Made by a program: the position numbers and the translations under genes | The notes under the pieces: model-generated | Told to the model about the DNA's origin: nothing | Databases searched by the model: none | The model's input: only the letters and a program-made list of their open reading frames with translations | Shown here: positions 55,088 through 64,000 of the stretch, one piece after another | Layout: the number at the start of each line of letters is the position of its first letter | Position numbering within the stretch: position 1 is the first letter of the stretch | DNA from: Plazaster borealis | Lineage: Eukaryota; Echinodermata; Asteroidea; Forcipulatida; Labidiasteridae | Reading direction: 5' to 3' | DNA length: 64,000 nucleotides | Assembly: GCA_021014325.1 (NCBI GenBank) | Contig: CM037474.1 | Coordinates: 8,681,130-8,745,129 of the forward strand

Positions 55088-56147
55088 TGTGACGCGACAG
55101 GGTGCTTACCTGGTTAATAAATGTTCCATGTATAATAAAGAATATGCGGAAGTATGTGAAGGCTATGACACACGGCTGAGGGCGCTAGCGCATAGCAACG
55201 CAGCTCCGTGTAGAAAGCATAGGCGTAGTGTAAAAGCATAGGCGAAGCAGCGCGTGCACTGAATGGACGGTGAAGGTCACCGCTCATTCACGTGCAGCGT
55301 ACAGCGCATGCGCGAGGCTACTCCAGAGGCTATATAAAGCGCGTCGCTCCGTGAAAGCGGGGTCCTGCTCTGTTTAGGATAAGGTGCGTAACGAACTGAT
55401 AGGCGGGTATAACCTCCTTGTATAACCAGACGGTTGGGAATGTGGTAGGCTGTGTGGAGATAATAGGATTCTCATAGGATCCTAGCGGTGCAGTGCGATC
55501 GGTAATAGAGATCTCTGCCGAAACCCTGCAACGCAAGTTGCGCGGGGCGGTGACTCTATAATCTCCCGTGGCTTAAACAGACCCTGGTGTCCGGTGTGCG
55601 AGGCTGGCGGTACTGCCTGGTCCATTGCTGTCATTTGCGCAATCGAATAGGGTGGAAAAGGTGTGGGGCTATTACCAGTGGTGCGTGCGATCGAATAGGA
55701 TACGGGCGTGTTGCCGGAACCCAGCAGTGCTGGGGCGACATCCCTTTCCTGTTATAGTCCCGACCCGCTTCATTCAAATCTGGTGCGCATGGGCGTTGCA
55801 AACTGAGGCGTGAGTCATAGACCTACAATAACGTTGTGTAAAGGGCGCCACCTACGGTGGTAGAAGAGTTCATGAATAAACCATCTTTGTTGCCAAGTGT
55901 GCTACTTTGAAATCTTGTGTCATCTGTGTACTTCTTGGTGTCTCCTTCCCGAGCCAAGTCTAGAGGTTAAGGGTCCCACGAGCATCTCGATCGACCTACC
56001 ATATACCAACACTGGGACGGTATATTTCTATCCCAACGGATCTGTCTCTAGCCGCTCAGAGCGTTTCCGGCCAGGCCGTCCGATGCCGACACTCTCTTAG
56101 GGTAGTTGCCTAGCGACTTACTTGTTCGAGGGGGGTGTCGCGCGACA
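55088..56147 (+). repeat. 3' LTR of the young element
   Basis: 1060 bp, same length as the 5' LTR. Differences seen are T/G near 47000 and 55191, two in the GCGGTRCRGTGCG block near 55489, C/T near 55707 and C/G near 55761. The adjacent purine tract is weak (CAGGAGG, 55079-55084). Confidence 0.95.
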
Positions 56148-57335
56148 CATATCTGAAATGGTTGGTAACACGCGTTTCATTAACAAAAAAACCCATTAAC
56201 ACAACCACTCAATCGATAAAAAACATTGGGTCTTCATTGCAACATTTTGAATTTGCGCAATCACCCTGCAAAATAAACGATCATGTGCAATTGATTTGTT
56301 GTGCAACGCCCTCTAGCGTTCAATGTTTCTTGCAACTAATGCCGCACGCAAAGTAATGAAATAACGAAGACTTAAGCCTGTTAATTGGAAACGATAAGGG
56401 TGTGTGGCATGGGATTGTTTGCTGTGCATAATCGTCATTCTTCATTGCAGCATTTTGACTTTGCGCAATCACCCATCGCAAAAGTGAGCATGTGCAATCG
56501 ATTCGTGTAAAACGCCCCCTAGCGTTCAATGTTTCTTACAAATATTGCTGCACGCAAAGTTGTATTGAAATGACAAAGACTACGAGAGTTACCTAAAAGA
56601 AATTTTGTTTTATTTTAAAACACGAATGCTTTCACTAAGAGTTATTCCAGACCATTAGAACTAATCAAGGTACAATGTATTTCCAAGATAATTAACGATG
56701 AAGTGACAAATCGGACCCCATGGCTAGCTGGCAAATTGTGCCGTGATTGCACAATCACGGCTAGGCGTCAAAGACTGCCTAACCGAGAGAGGATATACGT
56801 ACGTTCTAATAGGGTTTTCGTTAAAAGGCATTGGATTGGGATAAACCATCGTGTTCCTTATCAAATTTATTAGTATGAAACACACATTTTTGTTACTGTG
56901 ACGTCATCAGGTGTCAAATTACGGTAATTCAAAGCTTTAATTAGTTAATCTTTGTAGCACCATATCTCAAGAAGTACACAGCCGATTTTCAAACTTTTTT
57001 CAGTTATAGACTCCTTGGGCATTGGAGATTAGCCTTGGGTTACCTTGACCCCATGTTGACCTTAAGTTCCGGGTCAACCGGAAGTGGGATCATATCTCAT
57101 GAACTACACAGCCGATTTTCAATTTCTTTTCAGTTATAGATCCTTTGAGCATTAAAGATTGAACTTGAGTTACCGTGACCCCGGGTTGACCTTTACTTCC
57201 GGGTCAACTGGAAGTGGGACCATATCTCAAGAACTATGCAGCCAATTTTCAAATTCTTTTCAGTTTTAAACCTTTTGAGCATGTCAAAAAACACGGAACA
57301 GCTTTGTGTTTGTTCACAAACACCTAATGTCTAGT

Positions 57336-58143
57336 TATAATTATTTCTTCATTCAATTTTTTTTTTTTTAAACAATACTAATATAACTAAAGAGAGCGAA
57401 AAATAGATCTTTCTAACGAAATGTTACCATGATGGTATTATGGTACAGTCCAAGTGCAATACGCATATAAGATGACCTTGTGTCAGATAACCGCAGATGA
57501 AAAACTTTGATAAACCACTGATAATTACCACTGTTTTTTCATTTGCTTGTGGTTGCATTTATTAATTTATAATGTATAATTCCCAAGAGCAAGTTGATTT
57601 ATAATTCAGAAAATAGAAATAGCTGATTGCAAACTGCTTACCAACCAAAAGGACATATAAATGAAAAAAATTGTCAGTGGCTTGACGTTTCAACCCTAGC
57701 ACCAGCACTAGCACTAGTGCAGTAGCACCAACCTACTGTACAAAAGTAGAAGAGTCTTTCTCAATGCCTTAAAAGACTTGGGTCAAAACGTCAGGCCACT
57801 TACTATTTTTTGCAGGTATAGGCCTAAAGTAATTCATGTTAATTTTGAGTATTTTTGATGCAGTGTCTTGAGTTGTAAACCATTATTATAATACAAAAAT
57901 TGTCCTTGCATAAAAACTGTTGCTCAAAAAGTCGGGAGGAATTGACCATTTAAGGAATCACCTCAGGGCACAGACTGCATCACAGAGCGCGTACAATCAA
58001 CACTTTTCCGGGGCACTAAAGCATGTGTCATAGTCATACATCCATGGAAATCTATCCCCCCAAAGATTATGTCCCCCATTATGGGAAATTAACATCTGGG
58101 CTGCAAAGTGAAGGAGGTTGACTCAAGATTCAAAAGAGGGGCG
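57336..58143. other. Intergenic DNA with a foldback at 57676-57800
   Basis: AT-rich and no coding evidence. The AGTGGCTTGACGTTTCAACC ... GTCAAAACGTCAGGCCACT arms (57676-57800) enclose CTAGCACTAGTGC-type repeats. It belongs to the same family as 40849-40925. Confidence 0.6.
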
Positions 58144-58352
58144 CTAATACGACCGATGATGTCAAAATTTCGAAAAAGGAGTACAGCGCCCCAGTTACTG
58201 GGTCTAACCCATACCCTAACCCTTACCCTACCCCTAAAAATTGTTTTATTTATTACCCTAACCCTAACCACAACCCTTACCCCCTAACCTAGACCCAGTA
58301 ACTGGGGCGCTGTACTCCTTTTTCGAAATTTTGACATCATCGGTCGTATTAG
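58144..58352. repeat. Perfect 63-bp inverted repeat enclosing telomere-like sequence
   Basis: Arms 58144-58206 and 58290-58352 are exact reverse complements by my reading (left arm starts CTAATACGACCGATGATGTC and ends TTACTGGGTCTA). The 83-bp centre is made of CCCTAA-like repeats (ACCCTAACCCTAACC, CCCTTACCCTACCCC), the complement of TTAGGG, with an AT-rich break. Almost the whole block can fold into one hairpin. Confidence 0.95.
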
Positions 58353-58397
58353 CACCCCAGCGTATCAAAGTATTTTCCCGCGGGATCTTCAATTTAG

Positions 58398-58580
58398 ACG
58401 GGTGCCTTGCCTCAACCGTGATAACAGGGCAGTTGAGGCAGGACCTGTCTCAAATTGGCCAGGTGTCCGGCCTCAAACGCGCTGTTATCGCCAGTGAGGC
58501 AAGACACCCGTTGAATCGACGGGTGCCCCACCTCAAACCGCGTAGTCGTCACGGTTGAGGCAGAGCACCTGTCTAAAGTT
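58398..58580. repeat. Imperfect palindrome with GAGGCA/TGCCTC repeats
   Basis: GGGTGCCTTGCCTCAACCGT and GTGATAACAG at the left pair with CTGTTATCGC and CAGTGAGGCAAGACACCC at about 58485-58510. A further partial copy (GACGGGTGCCCCACCTCAAA, GGTTGAGGCAGAGCACCTGTC) follows. GC-rich with several CpG. Confidence 0.75.
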
Positions 58581-58599
58581 AAATAGTGTGGACCCGTCG

Positions 58600-61500
58600 G
58601 TGTCCAGAGTTTGTGTGTGTTGGTATGGTATACCGAGCAGTCAGGGTGACAAACCTTAGACGACCACACACAAAGGCTACTGCTACCAGCCTGTTGCGAC
58701 CTGACTGCATGAATAGACCTTTCTTTTGACACGTCACAGCCCAAGTTTTTGCCAACCGAGTGTGGAAAATATGGAAAGTCATAAATGCAAAGCAAAAACA
58801 GATAGCCATAGTTTGCAGCAATGTCGCACAAATATTCAAAAATAATGTTGAATTTGTTGGAAACAAATCAACCAATCATGGGAGGTATTTCAGCTCATCA
58901 ATCTTTACAGAAAATGTTGAATTTGGTCACAATTTTCTTTTAACACGATTGATTGTTTTGCTAACATTAGGCTGGCCATGCCAACCGGCGCACTTTGTTT
59001 ATTAACAAAAGAAAGGTCTATAGAGATCAATGACTGACTGCATGCATGTACGGCATGCTCATGAATGAGACGAGTATCAACATTGATGGCGCCTTTTTCT
59101 TTTTCCGTGTCCGTCCCCCCCTGCTACCAAGAGCAAGTTCGGGTGGCGACTAAACTTGACTAGACAAACTAGACTAACCAGAAACCATAGAGCACAGGGA
59201 GATTGACTATAACCAACCATGCACTTGAGCATGGTCGACTAAGGTCAATTCGAGAGCTACGTGACAATTTCTGGTCCCAATATACGGCTCTGGTCAAGTC
59301 TAGTCGCCCACCCGAACTTGCTCCTAGCTAGCTACAGCAAGCGCCGCGCAACGTTACCTTATGCATATTCATGACTTGCCAATGCACGCGCGCACACATC
59401 GAGCTCCGAAGTACTCATAGAGCTATGTTCTTATTATACAGCTCTATGGAAGTACTACAGCTTCCCGTGATGTCATCTGATGCATATTCATGATGCGCCA
59501 TACACACACGCAAGGACAGATCAGCCGGGTGCCCCGACTTCTGACGATCAGCAGGCAGTGAATCATAAGTAAGATGGCGGCCCCCTTGCAAGACGAACTT
59601 CAATGTAATTTTTGTACACAATTTGTTTTCTTCCAAGTTCCAATTTTCAAATTATCACATTTGGACAAAGGCATCATTTGGTGAGCCCTGGAGTGGAACA
59701 TGTCATAAAAATTCGCCAGATATAACTTGTAAGGAACAAAGTGAGGTACGTTGGAGCAGGCTAGTATAGAATGTGATGTTTATAAAGTGGGAGAAATTTG
59801 CGATCATTCAAAGACTAAAAGAGGTGCGACTTGCTCGTACTTTTAAAACTTGGCGTTTTAGACATGTATGGATGGTGGGCCGGCTGTAATGGTGTTATGA
59901 GACTGATGTTAAAAGAGAGCCATTACAGCTCAACAAAGGCTAGTTCCATCCCACTACGGCGCTATCGTCTCCATTGGAGATAGCGGAACGAACCTCAGTC
60001 GTAGTTCTAGAGTAGGAGTACCCCTAAGCATGCTAAGTAACCCTGACCATGGAGGCCTCCATGCCCTGACCCTAACCATCGGGAGGATGGAGGGTAACGA
60101 TTATCGCAACTATTGCCATTAGTATTAGTATCCTCGTATCCCCATTATTCGCGCACGTAAGAATTGAAATTGAATTTTGACTTGATTAACAGAATCAAGA
60201 ACAACTTTTAGCTTTAATTTTAATTGTCTGATGTCAAAGCCCACCTGAGAGGAGAATTTGAAGCCCGCAGAACATCGTCAAAGCACAACGAAACTCGTCG
60301 TCTGCAATCGACCCCGATTTGTCAAGTTTCGTTTTCCGTCACATGAATTCGCGCACTTGGGCTGGAACGCCACTACGGAATCTGTATTGTCCCGCCTTTC
60401 TTCTAAATGCTTTAGTCCGTGCGGCAGGGAAGCTGCCGGTTGAAATCGGCACTGATAATTATTTACGGGAAGGGGTGGTGGGGTTGGCGAGGTGGGAAAT
60501 GGACTCTGCGCTGTTATCACAAAGTTGGTAAGCCCCGCGTCCAGTTAAATGCAAACAATTCGTAATTTCTGAAAAAAGGATTATAAGGCGCACGTCCACT
60601 TCAACCTTCCGTAGTATTTTGTACGCCCTCTGTTGTTAAATGAAAATCACGTGGTCTTGTAATTTAAGTATTGAAGTATGGCAGACGATACGCACAGAAC
60701 TTTCAGTGTTTTTTGTGTTTTTTAATTGACCATCTTATCTAGCTGTGTTTTGTATTTAGTCTAAAAAGGTAAGATTGTATACTACATTTGTAATTTATCT
60801 AAAATCTTACCGGAAAGGCTTTGATTTTCCACATCTTCGCAGGAAATTGTTTATCAGGCTTTATACTTTCATGAAATAAAAAAAATTGAGTCACTGCGTA
60901 TTGTAAACAAAATAATATGCGTCGGGAAAGGTACCTGCGCGAATATTTGTGATGCGCGAAATTGGGGTACGGGAGGATACATTAGTTAGCGGAAATGTTT
61001 CCTACACGGGCCGGGCACCGACCGGACCCCACCGAAACCGTGACCATGCCCACGCCGTTCTAAAACAAATTAATTTAGTAAAAAAGGCTTGGCATTTCAC
61101 GCTCGCACTGGTGTCCCGGTCCCCCTGACCTATTTATGTCGAGAAGGATACTTGTTACTTACCAGGATGTTTGGGTAGCCTTTATTCTGTTGTTAATCAG
61201 TTGTTAACGCTGTGGTGCAATGTGTTCAAGTAAAAACACCCACATGGGATTCATGTCAGAATGGGTAAGTCATGTGTGTAGGTCACCGGGAGAGGGCGCG
61301 CCGGGCGCTCTCTATACACAGCTCTTCTGTCTCTGCTCACAGCTCTGTCTCTGCTCAGAGCCGTATGGCTCTGTCTGCTCAGCTCTAGTCTCTGCTGTTA
61401 TCAGCTTTTCCAGCTCTAGCTACTAGTCTTGGTTCCAGGACCTTCGCACCGAAATGGATCAATTCCAACAACAGAGGGCGCTACTATCCTTGGTTCGATT
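58600..61500. other. Intergenic stretch without recognised genes
   Basis: Short open frames on both strands show no domains. Repetitive traces include GGTGGCGACTAAACTTGACT near 59142 with an inverted echo (GTCAAGTCTAGTCGCCCACC) near 59293, and near 60040-60090 an ATGGAGGCCTCCAT palindrome. I see no RNA gene and no firm exon. Confidence 0.45.
59140..59325. repeat. Foldback of about 185 bp
   Basis: AGCAAGTTCGGGTGGCGACT (59131) followed by AAACTTGACTAGACA is inverted at about 59292-59322 as GTCAAGTCTAGTCGCCCACC then CGAACTTGCT. A recently mobile short inverted element is likely. Confidence 0.75.
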
Positions 61501-61556
61501 TCTTGGGGCGCACACCCACAGACATTATAATACCAGGGCTGTATAATATACTTATA

Positions 61557-61620
61557 TGTCTGTGGGGCCGGGTGGGGCCGAGTGGGGCCGGGTGACAGGG
61601 TGCACCTAGCCACAGACATG
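61557..61620. repeat. Hairpin with three 10-bp G-rich repeats
   Basis: ATGTCTGTGG and CCACAGACAT arms bracket GGGGCCGGGT, GGGGCCGAGT, GGGGCCGGGT. The plus strand could form a G-quadruplex. Confidence 0.7.
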
Positions 61621-61848
61621 TAATACCAACCTCATTCCCAGTGGTGTACGATCTCACCGGACCATTTTGTTGTTCTTTCCCAGAAAATGCCTTGCTTCTT
61701 CTTCCAATAGAGTACAGTCCACCAATTTGCTTGATTGTAACGAGAGAGGTATCGATATGGCTCGCTGCCCATGGCATAGCGAGGCTGATATAATACCAAT
61801 ACACAAACAGGGCGCCAAACTAAAATTTTTGATTTTCTAAAACCATGG

Positions 61849-62239
61849 GGGTGTACCACACTTAATAAAGTCCCATAGCAAACAATGCTAAATATTCATA
61901 AATACTCAAAAAATGTTTAAAAGTCTCTCAGCCTCTTGAAAACTAATCAGATTATATTTTCAGACAACTAAACTTAAGATTTCTTTTCAATTTTTGGCAG
62001 GTCAGCCGTTTGGAATTTTTGATTATAACCCTAGAAAAAAACACCCCCCAGTTTTCATCGAGGCACTCCTCTAATTCCCAAGCCAAATAAGACCAACTTT
62101 AACGCCTAAATTTATCAAATCTCCTCAAAAGTTGAAGCACAGAGCCCCAGGTTCTTGTAGATTGTTATAATTACACAGTCTTCAAATTATGATAATCAGC
62201 TTGGCGCATGAATTTTTGCCTATTTAGTGTAGTGCACCC
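61849..62239. mobile_element. MITE, copy 1 of an inverted pair
   Basis: Ends GGGTGTACCACACTTAATAA and TATTTAGTGTAGTGCACCC are inverted repeats. The interior matches 63068-63536 in reverse orientation (for example TTGGCAGGTCAGCCGTTTGG, AAGTTGAAGCACAGAGCC). Confidence 0.85.
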
Positions 62240-62696
62240 ATTGTAAGGTTTCTATGCTGACAAGCAGCTATCAATAGCAACTGAGGGCGGTAGACAACTT
62301 TAGTGATACATCACACCCATGGGCGCGCGGAAGTGAAGGCGCGTCAACACTTTTTGTACACGTTTAGGCATAGCCTCGAGGCAGTGCTCCCATTTTCATG
62401 TATTTTTTCTAAATTTTCAGGAGATATTGACCCAATGATGGATAATAAATTATTTAATTGATAGTAAATTAAATGATGAATTTTAGGAAATACCTAAAAC
62501 AAAAGAAATCCTGGATTTTTTTTATTGCAAAGCAAATAAATTACATTTCTCATTTCCAAACATGATTTATATAGGCCCTCCAGAAGGTAACAATTATTTA
62601 TATCGCCACTTGTCAAAAACTGATGAGGACAAGGCCGATTTGGTGTAAATTGTCCTGCTGATTGTGACTCGACCAATAATAGTTACATATTAAGTT

Positions 62697-62955
62697 AAAA
62701 GCACTAAACACGTTTGGAAATTGTCAAAGACCAGTGTTCTCACTTGGTGTATCCCATGCATAAAATAACAAGCCTGTGAAAATTTGGGCTCAATTGGTCA
62801 TCAAAGTTGCAAGAAAATGATGAAAGAAAAAACACCCTTGTTGTACAATTGTGTGCTTTCAGATAGGAATAAAAACTTCTTGCAAGAAGTTTTTATTATT
62901 TTAGTGAGAAATTACCTCTTTCTCAAAAACTACGTTACTTCAGAGGGAGTCTATG
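62697..62955. mobile_element. Truncated TTAA MITE
   Basis: AAAGCACTAAACACGTTTGG after TTAA, then the same body as 42918-43275, including AACTTCTTGCAAGAAGTT and CAGAGGGAGT. It ends abruptly beside GGAATTGGGCCCAGG, a fragment of the MITE family at 16474-16722. Confidence 0.82.
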
Positions 62956-63067
62956 GAATTGGGCCCAGGGGTTAGTGACAAGAGAGGTATTGATACGGCG
63001 CACTGCCCATGGTAGTGAGGCTGGTCTATAGGTAATATTATGTCTGTGGGGTGCACAAGTGATCAAT

Positions 63068-63536
63068 GGATGCACCACACTAAATAGGCCAAAATTCATG
63101 CGCCAAACTATAATTTGTAAACCAACAGTTACTTTTGAATAAGAACGTTTTTGGGTCATGCAATTAATAGACTCTGTAATTATAACAATATACCAGAACC
63201 TGGGGGTTCTGTGCTTCAACTTCTGAGGCGATTTGATAAATTTAGGCTTTAAAGTTGGTCCTATTTGGCTTTGGAATTGGCGAGGAGTGCCTCATGAAAA
63301 CTGGCAGGTTTGGGAAAAAGCACATTTTCGAGGGGGTGTTTTTTTCCGGGGTAATAGCAAAAATTCCAAACGGCTGACCTGCCAAAAATTGAAAAGAAAT
63401 CTGAAATTTAGTTGTCTGAAAATATATTTGATTGGTTTCAAGAGACTGAAAAACTAAACATTTTTTTAATAGTATTTTTTGAATATTTAGCATTTAGCAT
63501 TGGTTGCTAGGGGAGTTTATTTAGTGTGGTACACCC
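63068..63536. mobile_element. MITE, copy 2 of an inverted pair
   Basis: Starts GGATGCACCACACTAAATAG and ends TATTTAGTGTGGTACACCC. It is the reverse-orientation relative of 61849-62239. Its open frames (for example 63233-63457) are incidental. Confidence 0.85.
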
Positions 63537-64000
63537 TATGTAATACAAAATGGTGACGCCCAAGCAGCCAATTGGGTGGTGATTTAAACATGTCTACTGT
63601 TTGTTTACAATAAAATATGCTGGCTACAGTACTTGAGTAAAATTGTATTAAATGTATTTATGCACTGTTACCTTGCAATAGAGAAACTGCATGTAGGCCT
63701 ATATGCACAGGGCTCGGTATTTGAAAAGCTAGTCCTCACCGCAGAGCGCAACACACACTGATTTTAGTGAATTATGAAATTACAACTTCTGGTTTCAACC
63801 GGAAGTAAAGGTCACACCTTGGGGTCACACCTTGTAATTTGTTTTACAATAAATCATGAGCTTTTTAATGGTGTACAAATCTTGTAAGAAAGAATTATGG
63901 TTCTCCACAGATACGAGTTTTTGAAATATTGATTTAATGCTATGATGTCATCGTGTTTCATAAAGTAAAATGTCATGTTCGATTTACAGGTTTGAGTTTT
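63537..64000. other. Intergenic stretch, one ETS-dyad repeat fragment
   Basis: ACTTCTGGTTTCAACCGGAAGT near 63785 resembles the dyad of the Helitron-like units, followed by two copies of GGGGTCACACCTTG-type sequence at 63812-63838. Nothing coding is seen. Confidence 0.5.

Larger units (their letters stand above)
46897..56147 (+). mobile_element. Young 9.25-kb Ty3/gypsy-like LTR retrotransposon with extra ORFs
   Basis: Two 1060-bp LTRs start TGTGACGCGACAGGG and end TCGCGCGACA. They differ at only about five positions by eye (roughly 0.5%), so the insertion is recent. A 4-bp duplication CATA flanks it (46893-46896 and 56148-56151). Order: 5' LTR, tRNA-Leu-type primer site, two small transmembrane ORFs, a coiled-coil ORF, gag with a zinc knuckle, protease, RT, RNase H, integrase with GPY/F-like end, a C2H2 zinc-finger ORF, 3' LTR. 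This RT-RNase H-integrase order is Ty3/gypsy-type. It lies outside RFT1, upstream of its start. Confidence 0.95.
45243..57335 (+). mobile_element. Helentron-like family B, copy 2, interrupted by the young LTR element
   Basis: The left part (45243-46896) and right part (56148-57335) match copy 1 at 12131-14360 in order and join cleanly once 46897-56147 is removed. The right end has GTGTTTGT-TC-ACAAACAC hairpin arms followed by CTAATGTCTAG then T, a Helitron-type 3' end (about 57306-57335). The left end has GTCGGAACAG as in copy 1. It contains the MITE at 46464-46670 and about 128-bp tandem units at 56955-57290. No coding capacity of its own. Confidence 0.65.

Overview
The window is nuclear DNA from an animal. 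It holds one split host gene with animal-type introns and GT-AG splice sites, inside and beside a dense accumulation of transposable elements. The repeat mix (CR1/L2-like LINE with a TTGATT-type tail, tRNA-derived SINEs, TTAA-flanked MITEs, Helitron/Helentron-like elements with an ETS-site dyad, TTAGGG-like interstitial repeats) suggests a marine deuterostome, most likely an echinoderm and perhaps a sea star. The taxon is my inference, not proven by the sequence.

The host gene is RFT1, on the minus strand. I found twelve coding exons between 43847 (ATG) and 722. All splice phases agree and together they give 493 codons. RFT1 is a multi-spanning ER membrane protein of the MOP flippase superfamily needed for N-glycan precursor assembly. 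The last coding exon (about 45 residues in the human protein) is not seen and probably lies beyond position 1. Introns range from under 0.5 kb to about 15 kb, and the large ones are large because of transposon insertions.

Layout. 1-7091: exons 12-10, with a complete but decayed Ty3/gypsy LTR element (2018-6632, TAAAT target duplication) in intron 10. 7671-11050: exons 9-6, with a 21-copy 63-bp minisatellite ending a few bases upstream of the exon 7 acceptor. 11051-21127 (intron 5): a Helentron-like repeat, a 5'-truncated CR1/L2-type LINE split by a 249-bp MITE, a hAT-like element, and an unrecognised antisense-free ORF split by a foldback element. 21128-36590: exon 5, a nest of LINE relics with elements inside them, then a 6.8-kb head-to-tail array of Helitron-like units full of nuclear-receptor, ETS and CRE-like motifs, and exon 4. 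38683-43847: exons 3, 2 and 1.

Upstream of RFT1 (43848-64000) is repeat-rich intergenic DNA. Its main feature is a very young 9.25-kb Ty3/gypsy-like LTR retrotransposon (46897-56147) with 1060-bp LTRs that differ at about five positions. It carries two small overlapping transmembrane ORFs before gag, a possible -1 frameshift site between gag and pol, protease, reverse transcriptase, RNase H and integrase, and an extra ORF with two C2H2 zinc fingers after integrase. It is inserted in an older Helentron-like repeat. The rest to 64000 is foldbacks, MITEs and a 63-bp perfect inverted repeat enclosing telomere-like sequence.
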